A DNA stretch of 64,000 bases from JACVRW01 sp963827065. Its GTDB lineage: Bacteria; Actinomycetota; Thermoleophilia; Solirubrobacterales; Thermoleophilaceae. Both the position numbers and the translations under genes were made by a program. The DNA lies in the NCBI GenBank assembly GCA_963827065.1, contig CAWGZM010000012.1, forward strand, positions 248,001 to 312,000, written 5' to 3'. Positions 1 to 8,994 of this stretch are shown here, piece after piece; the stretch's first letter is position 1; every line of letters starts with the position of its first letter. Under the pieces are notes generated by a model. That model made no database searches, was not told the DNA's origin, and saw only the letters and a list, made by a program, of their open reading frames with translations.

Positions 1-1
1 G

Positions 2-1465
2 CAGGTCGCGGGTGACGGCGAGGCGCTCGCCGTCGAGAATCCCGCCACCGAAGAGACGGTCGCCGAGGTGGACACCCCGTCGGCCGAGCAGGTCGACGCG
101 GCGATCGCCGCCGCGCACGAGGCGGCGCCCGAGTGGGCGAGCATCCCCGCCGTGGAGCGCGCCGAGCTGCTGCACGAGGTGGCGGCGCGCATGCGCGCGC
201 GGACCGACGAGATCGCGCGCGTCATGACACTGGAGGGCGGCAAGCCGCTCATCGAGAACTCGGATGAGGTGGGCTGGACCGCCGCGGCGTTCGACTACTA
301 CGCCGAGATGGGTCGTAACTTCGCGGGCCGGGTCATCCCGTCGATCGAGTCGACCCAGCTGGCGCTCGTCGTGAAGGAGCCCATCGGCGTCTGGGGCTGC
401 ATCGTGCCCTGGAACTATCCGCTGCTGCTGCTCAGCTGGAAGCTGGCGCCGGCGCTCGCGGCGGGCAACACGGTGGTCGCGAAGCCGTCCGAGCTCACTC
501 CGCTGTCCACGCTCATGCTCGCGGACTGCTTCTCGCATATGCCCGCAGGTGCGTTCAACGTCGTGGCGGGGGCGGGCGAGGTCGGTCAGGCGATCGTCGC
601 CGACTCGCGTGTGGCGGGCGTGGCGTTCACCGGCTCGGTCGAGACGGGCAAGAAGGTCGCCGCCGCATGCTCCGAGCGCGTGGCGCGGATGAACCTCGAG
701 ATGGGCGGCAAGGACCCGTTCATCGTCTGCGCCGACGTGGCCGAGGACATCGAGGTCGCCGCCAAGGGAGGCGCCTGGGCGGCGTACCTCAACGCCGGCC
801 AGGTCTGCACTTCGGCGGAGCGTTTCTACGTCGCGCGCGAGGTCTACGACGACTTCGTCTCGGCGTTCGTCGAGCACGCGCGCGGGCTTCGTGTAGGCGA
901 CCCGCTCGACGCGTCGACCGACGTCGGCCCGATGGTCTCCGCCCGCCAGCGCTCCAAGGTGGAGGACCAGGTGGAAGGAGCCGTGGCGGCGGGCGCCGAG
1001 CTCGTCGTCGGCGGCGACCGGGCGGGTCTGGAGCGCGGGCACTACTTCGCGCCCGCGGTCGTGACCGGTGCCTCCGCCGAGACGGACCTGCTCAGCGAGG
1101 AGACGTTCGGCCCGGTGGCGCCGATCGTGCCGGTCGAGTCGCTCGACGAGGCGATCGCGCTCGCCAACTCGACGCGCTTCGGGCTCGGCGCGAACGTCTA
1201 CACCCGCGACCTCGAGACCGCCGTGCGCTGCATGCGTGAGATCAAGGCCGGCACGGTCTGGATCAACGACCCGCTCACCGACAACGACGCGGGCCCGTTC
1301 GGCGGAATGAAGCAGTCCGGCCTGGGGCGCGAGCTCGGCCAGGAGGGCCTGGAGGCTTTCCAGGACACGAAGCACGTCCACATCGAGACGAAAATCGCTC
1401 CCAAGGACTGGTGGTACCCGTACGCGCCCGGGCAGTCGGGCCCGCCGTCGGGCGCCGGGGCCTGA
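2..1465 (+). CDS. Aldehyde dehydrogenase family protein (5' end outside window)
   Basis: NAD(P)-dependent oxidation of an aldehyde to its acid. The frame is open from base 2 and the first residues (VENPATEETVAEV) match the start of the ALDH fold, so only a short N-terminal part is missing; 487 aa are visible. The coenzyme-binding stretch WNYPLLLLSWKLAPALAAGN, the GSVETGKKV turn, the general-base Glu in NLEMGGKDP and the catalytic Cys in NAGQVCTSAERF (TGC at 806-808) are all present. The sequence resembles betaine-aldehyde or other broad-range dehydrogenases, but the substrate cannot be fixed from sequence. The gene faces holA. Confidence 0.93.
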   Translation, partial: QVAGDGEALAVENPATEETVAEVDTPSAEQVDAAIAAAHEAAPEWASIPAVERAELLHEVAARMRARTDEIARVMTLEGGKPLIENSDEVGWTAAAFDYYAEMGRNFAGRVIPSIESTQLALVVKEPIGVWGCIVPWNYPLLLLSWKLAPALAAGNTVVAKPSELTPLSTLMLADCFSHMPAGAFNVVAGAGEVGQAIVADSRVAGVAFTGSVETGKKVAAACSERVARMNLEMGGKDPFIVCADVAEDIEVAAKGGAWAAYLNAGQVCTSAERFYVAREVYDDFVSAFVEHARGLRVGDPLDASTDVGPMVSARQRSKVEDQVEGAVAAGAELVVGGDRAGLERGHYFAPAVVTGASAETDLLSEETFGPVAPIVPVESLDEAIALANSTRFGLGANVYTRDLETAVRCMREIKAGTVWINDPLTDNDAGPFGGMKQSGLGRELGQEGLEAFQDTKHVHIETKIAPKDWWYPYAPGQSGPPSGAGA

Positions 1466-1471
1466 GACTCG

Positions 1472-1487
1472 GCCGCGAGCCCGCGGC
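1472..1487. terminator. Hairpin between convergent genes
   Basis: GCCGCG-agcc-CGCGGC is a perfect 6-bp stem between the stop of the aldehyde dehydrogenase and the stop of holA. It could act in both directions. There is no U tract, so a role in termination is inferred from position only. Confidence 0.35.
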
Positions 1488-1489
1488 GC

Positions 1490-2452
1490 CTAGCCCGCGG
1501 CCCGGGCGAGAGCCAGCGAGAAGGCGGTGTCCTCGTCCAGCTGCAGGTCGGCGCCGCCGCGCATCTCAACCTCGAGGTCGGCGAACACGCACAGCGCCCG
1601 CTCGAGCGTGGCGCGGTCGGCCTTCTTGGCGCGCGCGACTGTCTTCTTCGCGAGCCACGGCGGCGCCTTCAGCGCATCGGTCACCTGCTGCTCGGGCATC
1701 CCAGATTCGAGCAGTGCGGCGGCGCGGTGCACCTCGCGCAGCCGGCGCATGATCGGGAAGACGAGCCGGCCGGGGCGCTCGCCGTAGGTCTCGAGCTCCT
1801 CGGCGAGGGAGAGCGTCTCGCGCAGGTCGCCGGCCACGAGCGCGTCGGCGAGGTCGTAGACCTGGGGCGCGTTGTCTGAGGCCGCGAGCTCCTCCACGTC
1901 GGCCAGCGTGACGTTCGTGGCCGGGTGCAGGGCGAGGGCGATCTTCTCGAGCTCACGCGAGAGCCGTTGCTGGCTCTGCCCCACCCGTCCGACCAGCTCC
2001 TTCGCCGCGTCCTGGTCGAGCTGCAGCCCGAGCTCGCGAGCGCGCTCGACGCACCACTTGGGGAGCTGCCATGCCTTCGGAGCGGTGTACTCACGCACCT
2101 CGCCGCCGGCGCCCTCGACCGCCTTCGAGAGCTGCTTGAGCGCCTTGCCGCGCACGATCAGCACGAGCACGGTCTCCGGCGGCAGCTCGGCGAGGGCCGC
2201 TTCGAGGGGGCCGAGCACGCCGGCCTTCCAGGCGCCGACGTCGTCGACGAGCAGATAGCGGGTGCCGGTCTCGAAGCTGAGGACCCCGAGCGCTGCCGCG
2301 ACCTCCTCGGGCTCCGTCTGGCGCGCGTCGAAGGTCTCGAGGCCACCTGGGCCACGCTCCTCGTCGGCACGCCGGCGCACCCGGCTGCGCCAGGCGTCGA
2401 TCTTGGCGTCGTCGTCTCCGCAGACGAGGTAGGCGGGCTTCAGGTCGGCCAC
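1490..2452 (-). CDS. holA: DNA polymerase III delta subunit
   Basis: Subunit of the clamp loader that opens the beta sliding clamp for loading at primed sites. The 320-aa length fits the family. The N-terminal AAA-like region (PAYLVCGDDDAKIDAW at the start) is followed by the helical C-terminal domain (ERALCVFADLEVEMR, ending in LALARAAG). The divergent family lacks a strict Walker motif, as expected. The GTG start lies 7 bases after a TAGACT hexamer. It follows comEA and comEC on the same strand, an arrangement (comE genes then holA) that is common in bacteria. Confidence 0.9.
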   Translation of the reverse strand: MADLKPAYLVCGDDDAKIDAWRSRVRRRADEERGPGGLETFDARQTEPEEVAAALGVLSFETGTRYLLVDDVGAWKAGVLGPLEAALAELPPETVLVLIVRGKALKQLSKAVEGAGGEVREYTAPKAWQLPKWCVERARELGLQLDQDAAKELVGRVGQSQQRLSRELEKIALALHPATNVTLADVEELAASDNAPQVYDLADALVAGDLRETLSLAEELETYGERPGRLVFPIMRRLREVHRAAALLESGMPEQQVTDALKAPPWLAKKTVARAKKADRATLERALCVFADLEVEMRGGADLQLDEDTAFSLALARAAG

Positions 2453-2459
2453 CTGCGCC

Positions 2460-2465
2460 AGTCTA
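2460..2465 (-). promoter_or_regulatory. -10 element of holA (leaderless type)
   Basis: TAGACT, then 7 bases, then the GTG start of holA. The predicted transcript starts essentially at the start codon, and no Shine-Dalgarno sequence is present. Confidence 0.55.
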
Positions 2466-2507
2466 CGAGTGGCCGGGGCCGGAGGATCTCGGCCGTCCGG
2501 TTGCCCG

Positions 2508-5153
2508 TCATTCTTCGGTCGTCACGTTCATCCCCCCTCCCTCGACCGTCAGCGTGACGGTGCCGTCGCGATCGGTCCGGTGGATCCGCACGCCGGCTCG
2601 CTCGAGCGCGGCGAGCGTCGACGGGGCCGGGTGCCCGTACGTGTTGGCCCCCACCTCGATGGCGGCGACCTGCGGGCTCACGCGCTCGAGCAGCTGCGGC
2701 AGGCCGGGATCGGCGCTGCCGTGATGGGCCACCTTCATCGCCTCGACATCCGGCAGCTCGAGCGGGAGGAGCGCGTCGCTCTCGGCGTCGGCGGACAGCA
2801 GCAGGTCGAACTCACCGGCGCTCACCACGGCCACCACGGCCCGCGGGTTGGGATCCTCGGGCGCCGGGCCGGGCGGGCGCGGTGCCGGCGAGAGGACGCG
2901 AATCGTGAGGCCGCCGGCGCGGAGCGTCATCGGCGCGTAGGCCGCCACGGTCCGGACGTGCGCGCGGGCGGCCTGGTTCAGCACCGCCCTGAAGGCCGGG
3001 TCCGAATTGCCGTCGCCGCCCTCGAGCAGCAGGCCGACCTCGAAGCGCTCCAGCACCTCGGCGAAGCCGCCGTGGTGGTCGCGCGAGGCGTGCGTCGCCA
3101 CGACGGCGGTGAGCTCACGAACACCCGCCCTGCGCAGCAGTCGCGCCGTGCCGACCTCGGGCGGACCCGCGTCGAACAACACCGCACTGCCGTCGGGATG
3201 CTGGATGAGCGTGGCGTCGCCCTGGCCGACGTCCAGGAAGCGGACCGTGAGCGCGTTGGGCGGCGCCGGCGGGCCGAACGCGCGCAGCGCGACGAGGATG
3301 GCCGCGCCGCCGGCGGCGGCCACGACCGCGAGCCGGAGGCCGGGCGGGCGCCTGCGCCAGTGAGCGCTGACCTCCTCGGCACGCGGCCCGAAGCGCGGCC
3401 AGGCCCGGCCACCCGCGAGAACGACCACTACAAGCAGCCCATAGGCGAGCGGCACTCCGGCGCGCGACGGAATCGGCAACGACACCTGGCCGCCGGGAAG
3501 CTGGGCGAACAGCTCTGCCAGCCGGCCGATGTACGCGACGGGAAGCCGCGCGATCGGCCCCAGCGCGGCGGCACCCCACTCCGCCGGCGGCAGGACCGGC
3601 GCGACGAGGCCGAGCGCCGCCTTGACCATCCCGAGCCACATGGCGGGCGCGACCGCGGGCAGCGCGAGCAGGTTCGCGGGCAGCCCCGCGACCGGGACGG
3701 CGTCGAAGTGATGTGCGAGCAGGGGTGCGGTCGCCAGGGTGGCCGCGAGGGTGATGGCGGTGCCCTCGGCGAGACCGCGAACCAGCGCCGCTCGCAGATG
3801 TGCCAGCCGAGGGCTGAGCGCCGCGGATCCATGGACGTTCGGCGCTGCCACGCCTGGACGCCGTCTCGGAGCGGCGACGAGGCCCTCGGCGGCGCGCGTG
3901 AGGGCGCGGGCGAGCGGCACCCCGAGACAGAGGATCCCCACCACCGCGGCGAACGAGAGCTGCCAGCCGGGGTCCTCCCAAGCCCGCGGGTTGAGCGCGA
4001 GTGTCGCCGCCGCGGCGAGCAGGAGGGCATACCAGCGTGACGCGGGGCGCGACAGCGTCATCGCGGCGATGCCCGCAGCGCCCATCACCCCCGCGCGCTG
4101 CAGGGACGGCCCGGCTCCGGCCAGCGGCACGTAGAGCGCGACCAGCCCGAGCAGCAGGACGCCGCGTCCGCGCGGGCCGAGCCCGGCCACGGCGAGCAGC
4201 GGCAGCGCCAGGGCGACGAGCAGCATCACGTTCTGCCCGCTGACCGCAAGCAGGTGAGCCAGGCCGCTCGCCCGGAAGTCCTCGCGCACTCCCTCCGCGA
4301 TCGCCTCGTCCTGGCCGAGCACCATCCCGCGCGCGAGCGCCGCCTCGGAACTGGGCAGCCCGGAGGCGACGGCCCGCTGAGCACGTTCGCGCATGAGATC
4401 GAGCGCATGGGCAATTCCGCCACGGTGGCGGCCGGTGGCACGCGCCCGGTCGAGCAGCAGCTCGCCCGCGATGCCGCGCCGCCGCAGGTAGGCGGCGAAG
4501 TCGAAGGAGCCCTCGCTCGGCCGGGTGCGGTCGTCCCCCGGCCGGCCCGGCCTGACGCCGATCCTCCGCAGGCGCCCTTGGAGGCGCAACTCGTCGCCGA
4601 TGCGGACGCCCGACGGCAGCCCCGACCAGCGCGGCACCCTCAGCAGCAGCCGAGTCCCGTCCAGCCGGCCTCCCGCGACCCGCACCTCGGCTGAGGCCCC
4701 GAAGGCCGACGGGCGCGGCATGCCGAGCAGATCCGCGGACACGTCGACCGTGCGGCCGTCGACGACGAGCGCAGCGGGCCGGTCGATCGCGTGAAGCCTG
4801 GCGTCGCCCAGCGCGGCGCCGCCCAGCACCAGCGCAGCGCACAGCGCGCCGAGCGCCGCGGCGCCGCATCCACACAGGAGTGCGAGCGCGGCCGCCGCCG
4901 CGACGAGCGTCGCCGCCGCCGGGCCGGTCGCCAGGGCTAGCCCGAGCGCCACGCTGCCGATCGCCACGTGCCAGGGCCGCGCGGCCAGAAGGTCCGCGAC
5001 CCTGCGCACGGCGCCGGCGGTCCCGTTCGACCGCCCGGCCTGGTGGGCTTCGCGATGTCCGGTCCCGTTCGGCTGTCCCGCCTGATGAGCTTCGCGATGT
5101 TCGGGCGCCGCCGGCGGGTCACGCGACGCAGCCCTCCCGTCTCGGGGGTTCAC
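2508..5153 (-). CDS. comEC: ComEC/Rec2 DNA uptake channel
   Basis: Inner-membrane channel that passes single-stranded DNA into the cell during natural transformation. At 881 aa it has the full family layout: N-terminal membrane segments with a DUF4131-like soluble domain (about residues 45-220), a polytopic competence domain (about 230-520, with GLAHLLAVSGQNVMLLVALA) and a C-terminal metallo-beta-lactamase-like domain (about 640-870, LDVGQGDATLIQHPDG). The canonical HxHxDH motif reads THASRDHHGG, so the second His is replaced. The GTG start overlaps the comEA stop (GTGA). The first 45 residues contain a 14-residue tandem repeat (HREAHQAG...) not typical of the family, so the true start could lie downstream. 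Confidence 0.92.
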   Translation of the reverse strand: MNPRDGRAASRDPPAAPEHREAHQAGQPNGTGHREAHQAGRSNGTAGAVRRVADLLAARPWHVAIGSVALGLALATGPAAATLVAAAAALALLCGCGAAALGALCAALVLGGAALGDARLHAIDRPAALVVDGRTVDVSADLLGMPRPSAFGASAEVRVAGGRLDGTRLLLRVPRWSGLPSGVRIGDELRLQGRLRRIGVRPGRPGDDRTRPSEGSFDFAAYLRRRGIAGELLLDRARATGRHRGGIAHALDLMRERAQRAVASGLPSSEAALARGMVLGQDEAIAEGVREDFRASGLAHLLAVSGQNVMLLVALALPLLAVAGLGPRGRGVLLLGLVALYVPLAGAGPSLQRAGVMGAAGIAAMTLSRPASRWYALLLAAAATLALNPRAWEDPGWQLSFAAVVGILCLGVPLARALTRAAEGLVAAPRRRPGVAAPNVHGSAALSPRLAHLRAALVRGLAEGTAITLAATLATAPLLAHHFDAVPVAGLPANLLALPAVAPAMWLGMVKAALGLVAPVLPPAEWGAAALGPIARLPVAYIGRLAELFAQLPGGQVSLPIPSRAGVPLAYGLLVVVVLAGGRAWPRFGPRAEEVSAHWRRRPPGLRLAVVAAAGGAAILVALRAFGPPAPPNALTVRFLDVGQGDATLIQHPDGSAVLFDAGPPEVGTARLLRRAGVRELTAVVATHASRDHHGGFAEVLERFEVGLLLEGGDGNSDPAFRAVLNQAARAHVRTVAAYAPMTLRAGGLTIRVLSPAPRPPGPAPEDPNPRAVVAVVSAGEFDLLLSADAESDALLPLELPDVEAMKVAHHGSADPGLPQLLERVSPQVAAIEVGANTYGHPAPSTLAALERAGVRIHRTDRDGTVTLTVEGGGMNVTTEE
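5019..5102 (-). repeat. Two copies of a 42-bp imperfect tandem repeat in the 5' end of comEC
   Basis: Bases 5019-5060 and 5061-5102 share the blocks GGTCCCGTTCG and GCTTCGCGATGT in register. The period is a multiple of three, so each copy adds 14 residues containing HREAHQAG to the ComEC N-terminus. Confidence 0.8.
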
Positions 5154-5788
5154 GGCTGCAGCCCCTCCCTCAGCGAGGCCAGGCGCTGCTCGCCGATTCC
5201 GTCGACCTCGTTCAGCTGGTCGAGGCTCGCGAGACCGCCCTGCGCGTCGCGGTACTCGATGATGCGCTCGGCCAGGGTCGGGCCGATCCCGTCGAGCTCC
5301 TCGAGCTGTTCGGCGGTCGCGCTCGCGAGGCTGAGCTTGACGCCCACACCCGCGCCGGCCGCGCCGGCCGCGTCGGCCGAGCCCCCGGGTGCCGCTGGAG
5401 CGGTGGCTCCGGAGACCTTGCCCGCGACGGGCACCAGCACCTGCTGCCCGTCTGCCACCCGGGCCGCCAGGTTGACCGCCGTGAGCTCAGCGCGCGGCAG
5501 TGGTCCGCCCGCCCGCTGCAGCGCCTCCGCAACGCGCGCGTCCGATCCGAGGCGGTACAGGCCGGGGCGGCGCACGGCGCCCGCCACGTGGACGAAGACG
5601 CGGTCGCGCGCGCCCGGATCGCCCGATCTCGCCCCCGCCGCACCGGCGCTCGCCGCCACGCCGCCGTCGAGCTTCATCGGCGGCGGGGCATGGCCGCCGC
5701 TCCCGCCCAGCAGCCGCGCCGCCGCAAGCGTCGCGAGCACCGCCGCGACCACCCAGATGACGATCGTTCCGCGTGAGCCTTCGAGCAC
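5150..5788 (-). CDS. comEA: ComEA-like helix-hairpin-helix DNA-binding protein
   Basis: Membrane-anchored DNA receptor that binds incoming double-stranded DNA and hands it to ComEC. The 212-aa protein has an N-terminal membrane anchor (IVIWVVAAVLATLAAARLL), a SLBB domain (about residues 60-120, FVHVAGAVRRPGLY through VADGQQVLVPV), a Gly/Ala-rich linker and two C-terminal HhH motifs (ATAEQLEELDGIGPTLAERI and LNEVDGIGEQRL). It starts with GTG and overlaps comEC by 4 bases, so the two are translated together. The type IV pilus genes needed for transformation are not in this window. Confidence 0.92.
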   Translation of the reverse strand: MLEGSRGTIVIWVVAAVLATLAAARLLGGSGGHAPPPMKLDGGVAASAGAAGARSGDPGARDRVFVHVAGAVRRPGLYRLGSDARVAEALQRAGGPLPRAELTAVNLAARVADGQQVLVPVAGKVSGATAPAAPGGSADAAGAAGAGVGVKLSLASATAEQLEELDGIGPTLAERIIEYRDAQGGLASLDQLNEVDGIGEQRLASLREGLQP

Positions 5789-5844
5789 CGGGCGACGGTC
5801 TCAAGAAGCGAGTTACACGTGGGTGCGGAGTGTGAAAAGAGGGC

Positions 5845-5850
5845 TACGAT
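5845..5850 (+). promoter_or_regulatory. -10 element of the YdeI-like gene
   Basis: TACGAT, then 7 bases, then GTG at 5858; leaderless layout. Confidence 0.5.
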
Positions 5851-5857
5851 CTCGCGC

Positions 5858-6304
5858 GTGGAGCGTTTCAAGGCCATCCTCGGCGGCGAGGACGGCGAGG
5901 CGCCGACCGTCGAGCTGCCATTCGACGCAAAGGAGCGCTTCGGCAAGGCGCGCGCGCCGGTACGCGGGACCGTCGACGGAACCGAGTTCCGCACCACGGT
6001 CGCCGTGTACGGCGGCCGCTCCCTCATCGGCTTCAACCGCGACCTGCGCGAACGGGCCGGAATCGAGATCGGCGACGAGGTCGACGTGACCATCCGTCGA
6101 GACGACGAGCCGCGCATCGTCGAGCCGCCGCCGGCGCTGGCTGCGGCGTTCGACGAGGACGAGGACGCGCGCGAGGCCTTCGACCGGCTCTCCTACAGCC
6201 ATCAGCGCGAGTACGCCGAGTGGATCGCCGAGGCCAAGCGCGACGACACCCGCTCGCGCCGCGTCGCGAAGACCCTCGACAGCCTGCGAAACGGCCCGCC
6301 CTAG
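5858..6304 (+). CDS. YdeI/OmdA-like protein with DUF1905 domain
   Basis: Small cytoplasmic protein of 148 aa. The first about 85 residues form a DUF1905-type barrel (RAPVRGTVDGTEFRTTVAVYGG...), and the C-terminal helical part has the bacteriocin-protection/YdeI signature (AFDRLSYSHQREYAEWI). The molecular function of the family is unclear. The GTG start at 5858 lies 7 bases after TACGAT and gives the usual MERFKA-type start; a GTG 39 bases upstream is less likely. The stop overlaps that of convergent acyP by 4 bases. Confidence 0.8.
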   Translation: MERFKAILGGEDGEAPTVELPFDAKERFGKARAPVRGTVDGTEFRTTVAVYGGRSLIGFNRDLRERAGIEIGDEVDVTIRRDDEPRIVEPPPALAAAFDEDEDAREAFDRLSYSHQREYAEWIAEAKRDDTRSRRVAKTLDSLRNGPP

Positions 6305-6576
6305 CGGACCTCGAAGCGGGTCCGCCCCTCGGGCCTCTCCTCGCTCTCCTCCAGCCTGTCGACGTCTGCGCCTCTCGGACCCTGCCGCGACCAGTCGACC
6401 ATCGCGGCCACCGCATCCGGAGCCCCTTCGAAGACCGCCTCGACCGCTCCATCCGAGCGGTTGCTGATCCAGCCGGTGACGCCGAGCGCCCCGGCCTTGC
6501 TGCGCGCCGAGTCGCGGAAGAAGACGCCCTGGACACGGCCGTGCACGACCACCCGCCGCCGGACCGTCTCGCTCAC
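6301..6576 (-). CDS. acyP: Acylphosphatase
   Basis: Hydrolyses acyl phosphates such as acetyl phosphate or carbamoyl phosphate. The 91-aa length is typical. The signature VHGRVQGVFFRDSARSKA carries the phosphate-binding loop and catalytic Arg, and GVTGWISNRSDGAVEAVFEG carries the catalytic Asn. It starts with GTG, preceded by a GGGAGG Shine-Dalgarno-like run. It is divergent from the hydrolase at 6650 and convergent with the YdeI-like gene. Confidence 0.93.
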   Translation of the reverse strand: MSETVRRRVVVHGRVQGVFFRDSARSKAGALGVTGWISNRSDGAVEAVFEGAPDAVAAMVDWSRQGPRGADVDRLEESEERPEGRTRFEVR

Positions 6577-6649
6577 CGCCCCGCCCTCCCGTTCCCGCGA
6601 TGGCAGACTGCCGGATCGCTTGGGCTATGCGCGAGGAGAGGTGACATAG

Positions 6650-7519
6650 ATGACGGAGACCGCCTGGGGCGTGGACTCGGAGTATGGCCGCCTGCTCGAC
6701 GTGCTGCTGTGCCCTCCGGAGAACTTCCACTGGCTGCCCGCGAGCGCCATCTCCCGCGCGACGCTCGCCAGCGGCATGACGTTCAGCCGAGAGGACGCGC
6801 TCCGCCAACACGCCGAGATGGTGAGCGTTTACCAGGAGAACGGCGTGCGCGTCCACCTGCTCGAGCCCGAGCCCGCCCTCCCCTACCAGGTGTTCGCGCG
6901 CGACTCGAGCATCAACGTCCCTCAGGGTCCAATCGTCACGCAGTGTCACCAGTGGTGGCGCCGCGGCGAGTACGCGCCGGTGATTCGCTTCTACGAGGGG
7001 GCCGGGATCCCGATTCACCGGATGATCACCGCGGCCGCGCTCGAGGGCGGCGACTTCATGATCGTCGAGCCCGGTGTCGCCGTGATCGGCAACGGCGAGG
7101 AGCGCACCCAGGAGCCGGCGGCAAGGCAGCTCGCCGGCTGGCTCGAGGCGGACGGCTGGGAGGTCCGGATCGAGCGCATCCCGCCCCACTTCCTGCACAT
7201 CGACGTTCTGGCCGCGATGCTCGGCGAGAAGCTCGCCGCGGTGTGTGTCGAGCAGGTCGGCGCCGGATTCACGCGCTGGCTCGAGTCGAAGGGCGTCGAG
7301 ATCGTCCCGGTCTCGCTCGAGGATTCGCTCAAGCTCGGTGTGAACGGGGTCTGCCTGGGCGGCGACAAGGTGCTCACGAGCGCCGAGTCGAAGGATCTGA
7401 ACGAGCGCCTGCGCGCCCTCGGGCTGACCGTCTACGACCCCGAGCTCGCCGCCTTCACGCTCGGCGGCGGCGGCGCGCACTGCCTGATGCAGGCGATCAG
7501 GCGGGAACGGGTGGGGTAA
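6650..7519 (+). CDS. Arginine deiminase/DDAH-type amidinotransferase-fold hydrolase
   Basis: A member of the guanidine-modifying (GME) superfamily, which acts on arginine, methylarginines or similar guanidines through a Cys-thiouronium intermediate. The 289-aa protein has the expected marks: FARDSSINV and EGGDFMIVE for substrate acids, HFLHIDVLAA for the catalytic His, and GGGGAHCLMQ with the C-terminal nucleophile Cys. The length fits dimethylarginine dimethylaminohydrolase better than classical arginine deiminase (about 410 aa). A GAGGAGAGG Shine-Dalgarno lies upstream of ATG 6650. Its 3' end overlaps the facing decarboxylase gene by 23 bases, and both enzymes act on basic amino acids. Confidence 0.85.
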   Translation: MTETAWGVDSEYGRLLDVLLCPPENFHWLPASAISRATLASGMTFSREDALRQHAEMVSVYQENGVRVHLLEPEPALPYQVFARDSSINVPQGPIVTQCHQWWRRGEYAPVIRFYEGAGIPIHRMITAAALEGGDFMIVEPGVAVIGNGEERTQEPAARQLAGWLEADGWEVRIERIPPHFLHIDVLAAMLGEKLAAVCVEQVGAGFTRWLESKGVEIVPVSLEDSLKLGVNGVCLGGDKVLTSAESKDLNERLRALGLTVYDPELAAFTLGGGGAHCLMQAIRRERVG

Positions 7520-8984
7520 GGGCGACGCGGAGCGTCCGCAGCTCGCGGTCGCTCGCACCGCGCAGGCTGCCGCCGTGGGCGAGCGTCTGCTCGATGTACT
7601 GGAGCGTCTCCGCGGTCAGCCGCTCGCCCGGCAGCACGTTCGGGATGCCCGGCGGGTAGGCGGCAAGTGACTCCGCGGCGACGCGGCCGACGGCGTCCCC
7701 GGTGGCCACCACCTCCTGCGGCCCGAGGAAGGCCTCGCGCGGCGTCATCACGAGCTCGCCCCAGGGTGGCGGCGGGGCGAACGGCTCCCGGGCGGCGGCG
7801 GCCGGCTGCTCGGAGACGGTGTCGACCGCCTGCCTGAGCGCGCCGACCAGGCGCTTGGCGGCGAGGCCGGCCGGCTCACCCATCCCGAATACCGCGACCA
7901 TCACGTTCTCGCCCGCGAGCTCGAGATGCACGTCGTTCTGCTCGCGCACGAGCCGCGCGAGCTCGAAGCCACTGGCGGTCGTGCCGCGCACGTCGATGGC
8001 GAGCCTGAGCGGGTCGTAGTCGAAGACGCCGGGTGCTCCGGCGAGCCGCTCGTCGAGGACCTCGAGGCCCGGGATCTCGCGGACCGCCTGACGGACGCGT
8101 CGCAGCGCGGCGAGCGTCTCGCCGAGCATGTCCTCCCCGCTCACGGCCGCGCTGCGGCGCGCGGCGTCGAGCGATCCGAACAGGAGCGAGTTCGGGCTCG
8201 TGGACTCGATCAACGTCACGCAGCGGTCGACGACGCTCTCCTCGATCAGCTCGCCGTGGCCGAGATGGATCATCGCCGACTGGGTGAGGCTGCCGACGAT
8301 CTTGTGGATGCTCGAGATCACGAGGTCGGCGCCGAGCGACAGCGCGTGTGCGGGCAGATCGGGGTGGAAGGCGAGGTGCGCGCCCCAGGCCTCGTCGACG
8401 ACGAGCGGCACGCCGCGCCCGTGCGCGACCTCGGCCAGTCCGGCGATGTCCGCCACGGCGCCGAAGTAGGTCGGCGACACGACCGTCGCCCCGACGGCGC
8501 CGGGCGTCTCGTCGAGCGCCCGCTCGAGCGCCTCCGGGGTCATGCAGTGGGCGATGTGGAGCTCAGGGTCGAGCTCGGGCGCCACGAAGGTCGGCCGCAG
8601 CCCGGACATGATCAGCGCGTCGATCGTGCTCGAGTGGGCGTTGCGCTGCGTCACGACCTGGGTGCCGCGATGGGCCAGTGTCAGGAGCGCCGCGTGGTTT
8701 CCCTGCGACGCGCCGTTGACGAGCCACCAGGTGCGGCTCGCACCCCAGGCCTCGGCGGCGAGTCGCTGGGCCTCGATGAACGGGGTCGGCTCCTCGCCGA
8801 CGTCGATGCCCCAGGTGAGCGCGGGGATGTCGAGCGCGAGCGCCCCCGGGCCGATCGCCTCGGTGAGGCCTGGGTCCGCGCCCGGGCCGCCCTTGTGGCC
8901 GGGCACGTGCAGGCGGCCGGGCAGGCGCGCGGCATAGGCGCGTAGCGCGTCGAGGTAGGGGGTGTCGGACTGGCTCGCGGACAT
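7497..8984 (-). CDS. Orn/Lys/Arg decarboxylase family protein (PLP fold type I)
   Basis: PLP-dependent decarboxylation of arginine, lysine or ornithine, feeding polyamine synthesis. The 495-aa protein opens with the family signature RLHVPGHKGGPGADP, has VVDEAWGAHLAFH with the PLP-binding Asp, and carries the Schiff-base Lys in SSIHKIVGS. The C-terminal domain (PPGIPNVLPGERL) is also typical. ATG 8984 was preferred over an in-frame GTG 30 bases upstream because it follows TAGACT by 10 bases. That hexamer is built on the stop codon of the upstream gene. Which amino acid is used is not certain. Confidence 0.88.
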   Translation of the reverse strand: MSASQSDTPYLDALRAYAARLPGRLHVPGHKGGPGADPGLTEAIGPGALALDIPALTWGIDVGEEPTPFIEAQRLAAEAWGASRTWWLVNGASQGNHAALLTLAHRGTQVVTQRNAHSSTIDALIMSGLRPTFVAPELDPELHIAHCMTPEALERALDETPGAVGATVVSPTYFGAVADIAGLAEVAHGRGVPLVVDEAWGAHLAFHPDLPAHALSLGADLVISSIHKIVGSLTQSAMIHLGHGELIEESVVDRCVTLIESTSPNSLLFGSLDAARRSAAVSGEDMLGETLAALRRVRQAVREIPGLEVLDERLAGAPGVFDYDPLRLAIDVRGTTASGFELARLVREQNDVHLELAGENVMVAVFGMGEPAGLAAKRLVGALRQAVDTVSEQPAAAAREPFAPPPPWGELVMTPREAFLGPQEVVATGDAVGRVAAESLAAYPPGIPNVLPGERLTAETLQYIEQTLAHGGSLRGASDRELRTLRVALTPPVPA

Positions 8985-8994
8985 GAGCGCGCCG

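Noticed and set aside
2469..4040. A 523-codon plus-strand frame
   Set aside because: Antisense to comEC; no domain and biased composition.
5819..5857. GTG 5819 as start of the YdeI-like gene
   Set aside because: It would place the -10 box inside the gene and add 13 residues not seen in the family.
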